Origin: Prionailurus bengalensis
Taxonomy: Eukaryota > Chordata > Mammalia > Carnivora > Felidae
Direction: 5' to 3'
Length of the DNA stretch: 64,000 nucleotides
Assembly (NCBI RefSeq): GCF_016509475.1
Contig: NC_057358.1
Span: forward strand, 37,014,501-37,078,500
The notes below the pieces were generated by a model. It was not told the origin of the DNA, searched no databases, and was given only the letters and a program-made list of their open reading frames with translations. Of this stretch, positions 33,895-45,160 are shown one piece after another. Within the stretch, counting starts at the first letter, position 1, and every line of letters begins with the position of its first letter. Position numbers and translations under genes: made by a program.

Positions 33895-34013
33895 ACTTCA
33901 GTAAACATATGTTAACTAGACTAATTGTGGTGATCGTTCTGCAATATATACAAATATAGAATCACTATGTTATACATCTGAAACAAATATAATGTTGTAT
34001 ACCAATTACACCG
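33895..34013 (+). mobile_element. L1 3'-end relic
   Basis: 'aattgtggtgatcgttctgcaatatatac', 'gaatcactatgttatacatctgaaac', 'aatataatgttgtata' match a common old L1 3' end. The pentanucleotide array begins where the A-tail would be. Confidence 0.6.
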
Positions 34014-34112
34014 GAAAGGAAAGGAAAGGAAAGGAAAGGAAAAAAGAAAGGAAAGGAAAGGAAAGGAAAGGAAAGGAAAGGAAAGGAAAGGAAAGGAAAG
34101 GAAAGGAAAGAG
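34014..34112 (+). repeat. (GGAAA)n pentanucleotide array
   Basis: About 19 near-perfect units with one short interruption (aaaaaga, about 34040). Pure purine strand; likely seeded in an L1 A-tail. Confidence 0.95.
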
Positions 34113-34641
34113 AAAGAAATAGTTCAGTAAGGAGGAGAGACGACCTGCTACTCTGTTTTGGTCACATTAAGGCTCTCAAACTAATATATTTTTTCCATGA
34201 CCACTGAGAATAACAAGAGTTGACAATGGGGAAAAGGTGGGGAAGGAAATAAGTAGGAAATTGTGATAAATCGACATGAGAGCCAAGCTCCATTTGAAAG
34301 GTCAACAAATCCATTTAGATATTATGATACCTTGTCAGCTTCTAACACACTATAGGCTTTGGGTATTTATTTAATATAAAATGGGATTTTTAAAAGACCT
34401 TCCCAGTCAGTTTTTATACATATTTTTTCAGGTAAAAAATAAAAGCACCAGTGTCAAAGTTTGACCTGCCTAGTCCTGACAACAGTCCACTCCACAGTTA
34501 AAATCCCTCATCAACAATAATCCTTAAACTTGCAGCTGGCTATTTATGTAACTCTTAATTTAACTGAAGCCAGCTATCCTAATCCTCACATTTAATTTAG
34601 GATTAAATAGTTTTCTAAGTGGGGTGCATATCTGTGTTTTT
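34113..34641. other. unassigned intergenic DNA
   Basis: No gene or repeat family recognised. Confidence 0.45.
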
Positions 34642-34656
34642 AAAAGGTAATGACAT

Positions 34657-34873
34657 GGGGCCCCTGGGTAGCTCAGTTGGTTGAGCACCTGACCCTTGGT
34701 TTCAGCTCAGGTCATGATCTCACCATTCTTGAGTTCAAGCCCCGTGTCAGGCTCTGTGCTGACAGCATGGAGCCTGCCTGGGATTCTCTCTCTGCCCCTC
34801 CCCAGCTTGCACATGTGCTCTCTCTTTCTCACTCTAAATAAATAAACTTAAAAAAAATTGTTTTTAAATAAAC
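34657..34873 (+). mobile_element. CAN-SINE
   Basis: Head 'ggggcccctgggtagctcag'. Imperfect duplication aaaaggt(a/g)atg(a)ca at 34642-34656 and 34874-34886. Confidence 0.9.
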
Positions 34874-34886
34874 AAAAGGTGATGCA

Positions 34887-35077
34887 GTTCATGGGTTCCA
34901 GCCCTACCTTGGGCTCTGTGCTGACAGCTCAGAGCCTGGAGCCTGCTTTGGATTCTCCCTTTCTTTCTGCCCCTTCCCTGCTCACGCTGTCTCTCTCTCT
35001 CTCTCTAAAACAATAAGTGAACATTAAAAAAATTTTTAATTAAACATTAAAAAAAATTAAATAAATAAATAAAAAGT
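34887..35077 (+). mobile_element. CAN-SINE, 5'-truncated
   Basis: Begins at 'gttcatgggttccagccc' in the mid-head and continues to a double A/T-rich tail. It lies immediately after the right target duplication of the previous SINE. Confidence 0.88.
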
Positions 35078-35574
35078 GTTGATGTAAAGGCATACCAAAA
35101 CTGGTTATTTTACTATAGTTTTAATTACTAGAGTGTGCTAATGGTCTTTAAGGGATTATTGTTCAGGACAGATCGATTTTAACAGCATTTTGTATTGTCT
35201 TTCAAACTGAAAGCTCTTCACATAGTCTTACTCTTCTTCCCATTTTCCCACAATCCTGCCGAGGAAGGAAGAAGAATGGGAGAAAGCAGACGGGAAAACT
35301 GTGAAAGCGAATTACAGACAGGGAAAAATAGAAAGGGAACAGTTTGGCCCTAGCCACCCAGCCAATGATTAAACTTGACTAGTAGGTGGTCTGATGTCAC
35401 ATTAGAACCTCCATGTAGACCAAAGCATTGGCTTTTACTGAATCTTAGCATTTTTTCCCCCTCATATTTACTGATTAGAAAAACCTGTCTATCTTAAAGC
35501 ATACTTTTCTGTGCAAATAGCAAGTGCTAAGGGTGCTCTGTTCATTCTCTTTGACAGATATGTACTGTGGAAGC
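35078..35574. other. unassigned intergenic DNA
   Basis: No feature recognised. Confidence 0.45.
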
Positions 35575-35830
35575 AGGGTAGAAATCATGACAGAGGAGAC
35601 TAAATTTGCATGTGAGTTCTCAGGAAAAAACAATCTGGGTTCAAATCCTGTCACTTAATGACTATTTAACTTGCACAAATTCCTTAACCTCCCTCAGCCT
35701 TCTTCCTTATCTATAAAAAATGGGGATAATAACAGTACCCACCTCAGGTTTTTAGGTTAAATAAATAAGCAGATATAAACAAATTGAGAACAGTACCAGG
35801 CTGTTAGTAATTATTAACATATTATTTGCA
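35575..35830 (+). mobile_element. MIR
   Basis: Clear MIR order: 'ctgggttcaaatcctgtcac', 'aaattccttaacctccctcagcc', 'atctataaaaaatggggataataacagtacccacctc', 'gagaacagtaccaggctgttagtaattatta'. Confidence 0.85.
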
Positions 35831-35935
35831 TAAATCTTCTCAGGAGTGCATGCTACTGCTGCAAAAAAATGATAAATATGTATCAATCCTAAAACAATCT
35901 GAACTCTTTGTAATAATCCTCATTTCCTTTTCTTT

Positions 35936-36047
35936 TATAAAAATACTTTATTTTTAAGTTCTCTCTACATCCAAGTTGGGGCTCCAACTCACGACCCTGA
36001 GATCACCAGTGGCATGCTATACCGGCTGAGCCAGCCATGTGCCCCAT
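35936..36047 (-). mobile_element. short CAN-SINE variant, antisense
   Basis: Short body-less form in reverse ('tttatttttaagttctctctac...gctgagccagccatgtgcccc'). The perfect 17-bp duplication ctcatttccttttcttt lies at 35919-35935 and 36048-36064. Confidence 0.88.
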
Positions 36048-36067
36048 CTCATTTCCTTTTCTTTCTT

Positions 36068-36091
36068 TAAATGTATATTTTATTTATTTCT

Positions 36092-36123
<32 letters not shown>

Positions 36124-36290
36124 ACAGGAGTGGGGGAGGGGCAGAAAGAGAGACACATGCACAATCTGAAGCAGGCTCCAGGCTCGGAGCTGTCAGCACA
36201 TAGCCAGACGCTTAGCTCGAACTCATGAACAGCGAGATCATGACCTGAGTCAAAGCCCGACACTTAACCGACCAAGCCACCCAGGAGCCC
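36068..36290 (-). mobile_element. CAN-SINE, antisense, inserted beside the previous one
   Basis: Full-length reverse copy ending 'aagccacccaggagccc'. The following 'ttcattttcttttct' is a third, imperfect copy of the same target sequence. Confidence 0.9.
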
Positions 36291-36402
36291 TTCATTTTCT
36301 TTTCTGATAAAAGTACAACCCTGGTAAATTAAAAAAAAAAGTAAGCTATAGTGTCATTTTCTTTTTATCAAGACTTAGTACAAAATCCCTTAGGTCACTT
36401 TT

Positions 36403-36628
36403 TTTTTATTTAAAAAAAATGTTTATTTTTGAGAAAGAGAGAGAGAGAGAGAGAGAGAGGGCGTGAGTGGGGGAGGGGCAGAGAGAGAGGGAGACAACAG
36501 AATCTGAAGCAGGCTCCAGGCTCCACCCTGTCAGTACAGAGCCTGACTCAGGGCTTGAACTCACAAACCGTGAGATCATGACCTGACTGAAGTCAGATGC
36601 TTAATGGACTGAACCACCCAGGTGTCCC
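36403..36628 (-). mobile_element. CAN-SINE, antisense
   Basis: Long (GA)n within the body. Head complement 'gaaccacccaggtgtccc'. Imperfect duplication 'ccttagg(t/a)ca' near 36388 and 36629. Confidence 0.9.
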
Positions 36629-36938
36629 CCTTAGGACATTTTTATGGGCAGATGGAGAAATGTGAGCTGAAAGGTGTCAAAAAATATAGGTAATATACTG
36701 AAAGGAGTTCTTCAGGAATATGCCACACAACTCTGTCCTTTGCCTGTGCTATTCAACAATTTGTCTTTTGCAAACACTAAAAGAAACACGAACTAAATTT
36801 TCAGATGACATGAAGCTTGGAGAGATTGCTAATTAATACTGTGAGTATCAAACCAATATTTTAAAAGATCTCAACAAGCCAAATGATCAAAATAAAATTT
36901 TACAGAGATATGTATAAAAGATCTAAACTTACATTTAA

Positions 36939-37158
36939 GGGGCACCTGGGTGGCTCAGTCGGTTAAGCATTGGACTTTGGCTCAGGTCATGATCTCACTG
37001 CTCTTGAGTTCAAGCCCAGCCGTTGGGCTCTGTGCTGACAGCTGGGAGCCTGGAGCCTACTTTGGATTCTGTGTCTCCTTCTCTCTCTACCCCTCTCCCA
37101 CTTGTGCTCTGTCTCTCTCTATCAAAAATGAGTAAATGTAAAAAATAAAAAATTAAAT
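36939..37158 (+). mobile_element. CAN-SINE
   Basis: Head 'ggggcacctgggtggctcag', 'gcattggactttggctcagg', tail 'gtaaatgtaaaaaataaaaaatt'. Confidence 0.9.
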
Positions 37159-37204
37159 AATTATCTATACAAGTAATCTTTGGAGATATTTTATTAACAA
37201 CAAC

Positions 37205-37245
37205 AGAAAAGGGAAGAAAAGGAAGGAGGGAGGGAGGGAGGGAAG
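37205..37245 (+). repeat. (GGGA)n/(GGAA)n tract
   Basis: Purine-only run 'aaggaggg agggaggg' with flanking aagg units. Confidence 0.75.
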
Positions 37246-37592
37246 AAATCCACTATTTGCCAAAACTGACAAGCTAAATATTCAAATGAACAAACATGGG
37301 ATAAAAACCTTTGACTTTATCAAATATTCAATTAAGGAAAGTGATAGACCTGTTATACTCCATAAATACCATTTAATAACTGAGGTCTACAGATGTGGGT
37401 TTTAGACAATTCTCAAACTCCCAGAATAGCCTATGCAATGATGAGTTTTTTGTCTACATTCTTTTAAAGGAGAGCATGCATAGTTTTCACTGGACTCCCA
37501 AAGGTGTGTCTTTGATTTCTCCCCCATCAAAGAAAAAGAGCTTAAGAACCACTAATCTGTAATATGGTGTTCAGTTCTGAGCACTATTTTTA

Positions 37593-37818
37593 TGTATTTA
37601 TTTTTTTTAATGTTTATTTTTGACAGAGAGAGAGAGAGAGAGAGACAGAGCATGAGTGGGGGAGGGGCAGAGAGACAGAGACATGCACAATCTGAAGCAG
37701 GCTCCAGGCTCTGAGCTGTCAGCACAGAGCCCTATGCGGGGCTCAAACTCACAGAGTACGAGATCATGACCTGAGCCGAAGTCGGATGCTCAACCGACTG
37801 AGCCACCCAGGTGTTCCT
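37593..37818 (-). mobile_element. CAN-SINE, antisense
   Basis: Perfect 15-bp duplication tgagcactattttta at 37578-37592 and 37819-37833. Head complement 'gagccacccaggtgttcc'. Confidence 0.94.
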
Positions 37819-37833
37819 TGAGCACTATTTTTA

Positions 37834-39199
37834 AAGAAGAAATTGATCAAATAAGTCCCAGTTAATAGAGCCCAGGATGGCAAAAGTCTTGGAAATCATG
37901 TCCTATAGAAACAGTGAAAACCTGAGAAACAGCATGGATAAGAGAAATTGGGGGAGACATGGTAACATTCTTTAAATGTCTGAAGGACTTGTGTGTGTAA
38001 AATGGATTAGATTTATTTTGTGTGACTCCAAAGGGCAAAAGGGTAAAAGTTACTAGGAGACAGATTTCAGCTTAATATAAGCAAGAATTTGGTAATGATT
38101 AAAGCTCCCCTAAATTAGAATCAACTGTCCTGTGAGCCAGTGAACTCCTTGTTACAGCAAATGTTCAAGCAGAAGCTGGATGACTGATCTTCAGTGATAT
38201 TGAAGGGAATTTCCACATTGGAGAGTAGGACTCTTTCAACTCAAAGATTCTTTCATTCCCTGATCCTTGTCAACATTAGACAAATTCCCTAGCACCTCTT
38301 TCCACCATCCCAAAATAAAAAGGAAAAGTGTTTATATCTACATTGTGTTTTTTTATTATATTTAGTGTAGCATATAAAATAATACCTTCCTAGAGACAAA
38401 AAAAAAAGGTCTTCAATAGAATCATAAAACAAGGTCCTAGAAGAAGCTAGAAGAGCCCTTAGAGATAATCTAGTCCTATTTCCCACTCCACCCCCCATTT
38501 TAAAAAGAGATAAACTATGGCCTAAGGAAACTAAATTATTTGCTGTATGATTCTGACATTCTTCTACTAGCCAGGCATGTTAAACCTACAATATTCCTTT
38601 GAAACTGGCTAATGCTTCTTGAATACAGAAGTCTTCCCAGTCCCAACATGGAATTAATTTTCCTGATGATAAGAATTTATTATAAAAACATAGTATTGTA
38701 TACCAATTCCTTTTAATAATTCAGGTTCAAATTAGACTGTGGATTATTCAGACCTTTTTCTTCTCTTGACTTGCCTTTTAGGCTACTTACATATATGATA
38801 AAGAAGACAAAAGGATAAAGAAGCTTAGGGAAAAAATTATGGGAAGCATGCTGGGATAAAAATTACTATCCAAAACTTGAAATTTGGATTACCTTTGGAT
38901 TTTATTTTTCCATGTTATGCCTTCTCCTATTATCAGTTAACCCGCAACAATACATCACATACTTATTGAGAACCTGCTATGTGCAAGGCATTGTGATCAT
39001 TCAAATAGCCATTAAAGGGATTATAAAAACTATGCTATGCCTCCACCATATTTGCATTAAGCTTAAGAGAGGCTTGAAGGAGGTTAATGTTATGGTAAAA
39101 ATATCTTTTTTTGTTACTGCCATCATGAAGTGGAAATAAACTGGTAGCTGGGTTCAAGTGTTTGTATTACACATACTGAGGATAAAACTAGCTCCATTT
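37834..39199. other. unassigned intergenic DNA
   Basis: Mostly unique by eye. 38455-38530 ('agcccttagagataatctagtcc', 'gagataaactatggcctaagg') and 38940-39000 ('attgagaacctgctatgtgcaaggcattg') carry phrases typical of ancient MIR/L2-age repeats. Confidence 0.4.
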
Positions 39200-39651
39200 G
39201 GGGGCCACAGCTGTGTAGCTCAGTTGGTTGAGTGTCTGACTCTTGATTTTGGTTCAGGTCATGATCTCATAGTTGTGAGATCAAGCCCTACGTCAGGCCC
39301 TGCGCTGATTCCTGCTTAAGATTCTCTTTCTCCCTCTCTCTCTCCTCCTCTCCCACTCGCTTTCTCTCTCTCTCTCTAAAAAAATTAAAAATAAATAAAA
39401 TTATATTAAAACTTTATTTATTTATTTTGTGAGAGAGAGATACAGCGTGAGTTGGGGGGAGGGGCAGAGAGAGCGAGAGAAAGAATTCCAAGCAGGTTCC
39501 GCTCTGCCAGCACAGAGCCTGACATGGGGCTCAAAGCCGTGAAGCCATGAGATCATGACCTGAGCCGAAACCAAGTTGAACACTTAGCCTACTGAGTCAC
39601 CCAGGTGCCCCCCAGGAAATAAAATTATAAAAAAAAAAAAAACAAAAAAAA
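39200..39651 (+). mobile_element. CAN-SINE hosting a second SINE in its tail
   Basis: Older copy with 'gactcttgattttggttcag'. Its A/T tail is split at 39405 by an antisense SINE and resumes at 39617. Imperfect outer duplication around '(c)tagctc' at about 39184-39199 and 39652-39668. Confidence 0.85.
39406..39616 (-). mobile_element. CAN-SINE, antisense, nested
   Basis: Perfect 13-bp duplication aaataaaattata at 39393-39405 and 39617-39629, which is the tail of the host SINE. Head complement 'gagtcacccaggtgcccc'. Confidence 0.92.
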
Positions 39652-40079
39652 AACCTAGCTCTGTTAATTCTAAATACCCAATAAGTGATTGAGAGATTAG
39701 TAAATTTCAAAACTATGTGTAAAATACTGGTGAAAGACCAGGATGAATTTAGCAAGATGCTTAATTAGAAAACATAAACGCAATGCAAACCCATAGCTAA
39801 CATCATACTTAATGGTGACAGACTGACTGCTTTCCTTTAAGATTTGGAACAAAACAAAAATGTCTCCTCTTGCCAGTTTTTTTAACATTGTATTGGAGGT
39901 CCAAGCCAGGGGAATTAAACTAGAATGGATGGGAAAGGAAAACCATGTTTATTTGTAGATGACATCATCTTATATATTAAAAAACTCCTAAGGAATCTAC
40001 TAAAAAACTATTAGAACTAATATCAAGTTTAGCAAATTTAAAGATACAAGATCAATATAGAAAAAACATTTTAAAAGAC

Positions 40080-40731
40080 TGTCTATTATTGCATTCTCCT
40101 CCTAGAATTGTCCTGGTCAGGGTTCAGGTCAAGTTACAAACTGGTCCTCAATCCAAGAATTGTGATACCATTTTAGAAAGTTAAACCTTGGTTAGAGCTA
40201 AAATCATTTTGGGTTATCTGCCCTTGACTTTATAGATACCTCATTCTGAGTGGATGCAGAAGGAAAGGAGAGTCTAAATGAAACTCTGGCCTACTTCTAA
40301 ATAACGTCTAGGCTGAAGGAAACATCATGGTCTACTCTTCCTACAGACAGGAAGCTCTGATTGTGACATTACTGTTTCCTTTCTGGTCTTCCTTTTGGTT
40401 AGAGGAGAAAAGTGGAAAGTAATTTTGAATAATCTTTGGTTCATATTACCTCCCTCTTGGTTATTGTTTTTGTTTTTTGCTCTCCCATTATTAGGGAGAT
40501 AAGCCCTAGGCTTATCTTGGATGGTCATGAGGTGGGCTTGGTCCAACAGGTACCCTGAGGAGATAAACTAACTCCTTTTTTTTCTGGGGCATGAATGCTC
40601 CCTACCATATAGTTAATAGTGGTTAGGAACTCTCTCTTTCTCTACCTATCCTCTCTCTAACAGCAGAATTCCTATCCTTCCTTCCTCCTTCAATTAGGTA
40701 TATTGATCACCCTGCAATTCTATATATCTGA

Positions 40732-40772
<41 letters not shown>

Positions 40773-41055
40773 GGTGGGAAAGGGATTTTTACACATTTTT
40801 GTGGTTTGTGGCTTTCTCTTCCATACCTTATTTCCCACCACCACACGTCTGGGGGCCATTGCCTGGCATTATCACATTCTGGGATCACTGGGGAACTGTA
40901 TCGAAGCTCACCGCTGTCCTTTGTTTTGGATATTATTACTTTTGCATAATTAGTCCAACCTATACAAATTCCTACTCACTATGTATTCCCCTTGCCCCTA
41001 TGGCTGCTGGTGTAAATAAACTGCATCTCCTCATTGTTAAACAGTACTAATAAAA
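40080..41055. other. unassigned block inside L1
   Basis: About 1 kb with no family I can name, beginning 'tgtctattattgcattctcc' and ending near 'ggtgtaaataaactgcatctcc...cagtac'. An AATAAA near the right end would suit an LTR or a processed retrocopy, but no matching pair or gene was recognised. Confidence 0.35.
40733..40770 (+). repeat. (TG)n microsatellite
   Basis: About 16 TG units in one run. Open frames across it encode only Cys-Val repeats and are not genes. Confidence 0.95.
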
Positions 41056-41059
41056 ATTT

Positions 41060-41540
41060 TAAATGACTTTATTTTTTATTTCAGGTTTTTATTTAAACTC
41101 CAGCTAGTTAATGGGGCACCTGGGTGGCTCAGTCAGTTAAGCATCCGACTTCGCTTCAGGTCATGATCTCGCAGTTCCTGGGTTCAAGTCCTGCCTCAGG
41201 CTCTGTGCTGACAGCTCGGAGCCTGGAGCCTGCTTCGGATTCTGTGTCTCTCTCTCTGTCCCTCCCCTGCTTGTTCTTTGTCTCTCTCTGTCTCTCAAAA
41301 ATAAATAAACATTAAAAAAATTTTTTTTAACTCCACTTAGTTAACATGTAGTGTAATGTTAGTTTCAGGAGTAGAATTTAGTGATTCATCACTTACGTAC
41401 AACACCCAGTGCTCCTCATAACAAGTGCCCTCCTTAATACCCACCACCCACTTAACCCATCCCCTTGTCCACTTCCCCTCCAGCAACCCTCAGTCTGATC
41501 TCTATAGTTAAAAGTCTGTTTTATTGTTTGCCTCTCTCTT
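41060..41540 (-). mobile_element. carnivore L1 3' end, antisense
   Basis: Read on the minus strand: '...taattaagg'-type 3' UTR text with 'gcacttgttatgaggagcactgggtgttgtacg', 'gatgaatcactaaattctactcctgaaactaac', then an A-rich tail at 41060-41090. It is split by the SINE at 41113. Confidence 0.7.
41113..41328 (+). mobile_element. CAN-SINE in antisense L1
   Basis: Duplication aactcca(gc/ct)tagttaa at 41096-41112 and 41329-41344, imperfect. Head 'ggggcacctgggtggctcag'. Confidence 0.93.
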
Positions 41541-41544
41541 CCAC

Positions 41545-41670
41545 ATTGGGCTCACTGTTGTCAGGGCAGAGCCCACTTTAGATCCTCTGTCCCCCTCTGT
41601 CTGTGCCCCTCCCTTGATCGTGCTCTCTTTCTCCCCAAAATAAATAAACATTAAAAAATAAATAAATAAC
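41545..41670 (+). mobile_element. CAN-SINE, 5'-truncated
   Basis: Starts within the body ('attgggctcactgttgtcagggcagagccca') and ends in 'aaaataaataaacattaaaa'. Confidence 0.8.
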
Positions 41671-42999
41671 ATGATTTTAAAAAAGAAAAAAATCAATATA
41701 GAAAAATCAATTGTATTTCTGTAAGTAACAATGAAGAAACAAAAAATGAAATTCAGAAAACAATTCCATTTACAATAGCATCAAAAAGAATAAGATAATT
41801 AGGAATAAATTTAGCAAAAAAAAGTATAAAACTTATACACTAAAAATTATAAAACACTGTGAAAAAAAATCAAGGAAGACCTAAATAAATAAAAAGACAC
41901 CCCATGTTCATTGATTGAAAGACTTAATATTGTTAAGATGCAATACTTTCCAATTAAACTACAGGTTCACCATCATCCTTATCAAAATCTCAGCTGGCTT
42001 CTTTGCAAAAATTGAAAGCTGATCTTAAAATTTGTATGGAATCTCAAGGGAATAGCCAACAATCTTGAAGAACAAAGTTAAAGCACTCACACTTCCTGAT
42101 TTCAAAAACATACTACAGCTACAGTAATCCACATAGGGTGGAACTGGCATATAAATAAAAACATAGATCAAAGGAATAGAATCGAAAGTCCAAGAAATAA
42201 TCCCTTACATTTATGATTAGTTGATTTTCAACAAGAATGCCAAGACCACTCAGCAGGAAAGAACAGTCTTTTCAACAAATGGTGCTGGAGCAATTGGATA
42301 GCCACAGGCAAAAAAATGAAATTGAATATCTACTTCACACCACACACAAAAATTAACTCAAATGGACCATAGACCCAAAAGGAAGAGTTAAATCTATAAA
42401 ACACTTAAAAGAAAACATAAGACTGAATCTTTGTGTTACTTTTAGTTAGGCAATGGTTTCTTAGATATGACAGGAAAAGCACAAGGAACAACAACCAAAA
42501 ATAGGTATATTGGACTTCACTGTTGGTAGAAATGTAAAGTAATGTAACTGCTTTGGAAAACTGTCACTTCTTCAAAAAGTTACACAAAGGGTTATGATGC
42601 AATTCCCACAATTCCAGGTACAATTAGGAAATTTCCACATATGATAAATGGAGATCAGAAGGATAAAGAAGTATAAAAATTCTACTTCAAGGTATATAGC
42701 TAAGAGAAATAAAACATATGTCCACTTAAAAACTTACACATGAATATTCACAGCACCATTATTCACAACAGCCAACAAGTAGAAACAATCTCAATGTCTA
42801 TCAACTAATGAATGGCGTAATGAAATGTGGTCTATCCATACAATGAATATTATTCAGGCATAAAAAAGGATGAAGCACTAATACCTGCTACAACAAGGAT
42901 GAACTCTGAAAACATTGTGGATAATCTACCATTAATTACACTCAGTATAGTAATCATCTCATACGTTATAGCTTTCATTTCTAAAAGTTCAATTTGGGT

Positions 43000-43447
43000 A
43001 TTTATTTATTTATTTAGTATCTTATTCCTCTTTTTTTTTTCCAACATGATACTTAATTTTATTTTTTTTTAATTTATGTCCAAATTAGTTAGCATATAGC
43101 GCAACAATGATTTCAGGAGTAGATTCCTTAATGCCCCTTACCCATTTAGCCCATCCCCCAACCCACATCCCCTCTAGTAACCCTCTGTTTGTTCTCCATA
43201 TTTATGAGTCTCTTATGCTTTGTCCCCCTCCCTGTTTTTATATTATTTTTGTTTCCCTTCCCTTATGTTCATCTGTTTTGTCTCTTAAAGTCCTCATATG
43301 AGTGGAGTCATATGATTTTTGTCTTTCTCTGACTAACTAATCTCACCTAGCATAACACCTCCAGTTCCATCCATGTAGTTGCAAATGGCAAGATTTCATT
43401 CTTTTTGATTACTAAGTAATACTCCATTGTGTGTCTGTGTGTATATA

Positions 43448-43491
<44 letters not shown>

Positions 43492-43742
43492 CATACCACA
43501 TCTTCTTTATCCATTCATCCATCGATGGACATTTGGGCTCTTTCCATATTTTGGCTATTGTTGATAGTGCTGCTATAAACTATAAACATGGGGGTGCATG
43601 TGTCCCTTTGAAACAGCACACCTGTATCCCTTGGATAAATGCCTAGTAGTGCAATTGCTGGGTCATAGGGTAGTTCTATTTTTAATTTTTTGAGGAACCT
43701 CCATACTGTTTTCCAGAGTGGCTGCACCAGCTTGCCTCCCAT
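43000..43742 (-). mobile_element. 5'-truncated feline-type L1, antisense
   Basis: The T-rich tail complement at about 43028-43072 is followed by the 3' UTR and the last part of ORF2 in reverse ('caaattagttagcatatag', 'cagcacacctgtatcccttggataaat', 'ggaacctccatactgttttccagagtggctg'). Target duplication caatttgggt at 42990-42999 and 43743-43752. It is homologous to 55455-56740 in opposite orientation. Confidence 0.85.
43431..43490 (+). repeat. (TA)n / (TG)n microsatellite in L1
   Basis: Starts 'tgtctgtgtgtatatata' and becomes a pure TA run. The sense L1 copy carries a CA run at the matching place (56022), so the site is a family trait. Confidence 0.92.
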
Positions 43743-43771
43743 CAATTTGGGTTTTTAAAAATATCTTCCAT

Positions 43772-43984
43772 GGGGTGCCTAGGTGGCTCAGTCGGTTAAG
43801 TGTCCGACTCTTGATTTCGCTCAGGTCATGATCTTATGGTTCATGGGTTTGAGCCCCTGGTTGGACTCTGTGCTGACAGTGTGGACCCTGCTTGGGATTC
43901 TCTCTCTCATCCTCTCTCTGTGCCCCTCCCCCCCCCTTACACACGCTCTTTCTTTCTCTCTCTCTAAATAAATAAACTTAAAAA
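43772..43984 (+). mobile_element. CAN-SINE
   Basis: Head 'ggggtgcctaggtggctcag'. Imperfect duplication 'aaaaata(t)cttccatg' / 'aaaaatacatctttcgtg'. Confidence 0.9.
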
Positions 43985-45160
43985 AATACATCTTTCGTGT
44001 CTCTACTTGACATATCTAATCTTTCCTCTAGACTTTCGAACCTATAGAGTTATAATAACTATTTTAATGTTCTTGCCTGATAATTCTAATATCTGCATCA
44101 CTTCTGGGTCAGGTTGATTAATTACTTTCCTCATTATGGTTCATATTTTCCTGCTTCTTTGTATGCCCAGTCATTTTTTATTAATGCCATTCTTTGTGAA
44201 TTTACCTTGTTGAGTGCTGGATATTTTTATAGTTCCATAAATATTCTTTTTTTTATGTTTTATTTATTTTTGAGAGAGAGAGACAGAATGCAAGTGGAGG
44301 AGGGGCAGAGAGAGGGAGACATACAATCTGAGCTGTCAGCAGAGAGCCCGACACGGGGCTCAAACTCATGAATCTTGAGATCATGACCTGAGCCAAAGTC
44401 TAATACTTAACTGACTAAGCCACCTAGGCTCCCCTATATTCTTAAATTTGTTCTGGAACACAGTTTTTTAGAAACAGTTTGATCTTTTCAAGTCTTCCTT
44501 TTAAAATTTGTTAGGCAGGCCCAGAGCAACATTTAGCCTAGGGCCAATTTTGCTCTATGACTGAGGTTAGATCCTTCTGAGTACTTTACTTAATGCCTTG
44601 TGAATTATGAGCTTGCCAGTCTGGCTGGTGGGAACAGGCACTATTCTGGTCCCAGTGAGTTCTAGTTACTGTTCCCACAATACTTTCAAGTGGTTCTTTT
44701 CTTTAACAGTTTCCTCACATTCATGTGTTGGGGAGTATTCTGCTGCGTACTTGAAAGGGACCCTCTGAAGATCTCTAGAGTTTTGTTGTTGTTGTTGTTG
44801 TTAGTCATTTTTCTCTGTGTACATAGCTGTCTCCTTGCTAGTATTCTACATTGCAAACTCGACCTGTCTTGATATCCCTGGACTCTCTGCTCCAACTCCT
44901 CACCCCAGGGAATCTGCCAGACTCTCCCTAGATTCCACCTTTCCATGCCACCATCTGGAAATTCTCTCAAGGCAGTAAGCTGGGCAATCATAGGCCTTAC
45001 CTCATTTGTTTCCCATCTCTCGGGGATCATTGTTCTTCATGGCCTGATATTCAATGTCTTGAAAATAATTATTTAAAAAAATATCTTGTGTAAGATTTTA
45101 GTTGTTTTGGATGAGAGGGTAAGTTTGGTCCCTGTTTTCCATCTTCATAGGAAGTCCACA
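43985..45160 (-). mobile_element. ancient L1 5' region, antisense
   Basis: On the plus strand: 'gacatatctaatctttcctc', 'ttctaatatctgcatcacttctgggtcagg', 'tttgttaggcaggcccagagcaac', 'ggtgggaacaggcactattctggtcc', 'ggcagtaagctgggcaatcatagg', 'tttcccatctctcggggatcattg', ending 'tttggtccctgttttccatcttcat'. This is the reverse of an old L1M-type 5' UTR as I remember it. Confidence 0.55.
44249..44434 (-). mobile_element. CAN-SINE, antisense, body deletion
   Basis: Tail complement 'ttttttttatgttttatttatttttgagag'. The body jumps from 'acatacaatctg' to 'agctgtcagcag', with the 'gcaggctccaggctc' segment missing. Confidence 0.88.

Larger units (their letters stand above)
39652..42960 (+). mobile_element. 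L1 ORF2 to 3' fragment, interrupted by about 1.6 kb
   Basis: ORF2-like DNA at about 39690-40075 ('acccatagctaacatcatacttaatgg', 'gatgacatcatcttatatattaaaaa') continues at about 41690 ('aatcaattgtatttctgtaag', 'caacaaatggtgctggagcaattgg', 'tatccatacaatgaatattattcagg'). The text tcaatatagaaaaa occurs on both sides of the gap (about 40053 and 41693). Frames are broken throughout. Confidence 0.65.

Noticed and set aside
40733..40770. Cys-Val-rich open frames over the TG run, and Lys/Glu-rich or Ser/Phe-rich frames over other microsatellites
   Set aside because: Translated microsatellites, all frames open for trivial reasons.
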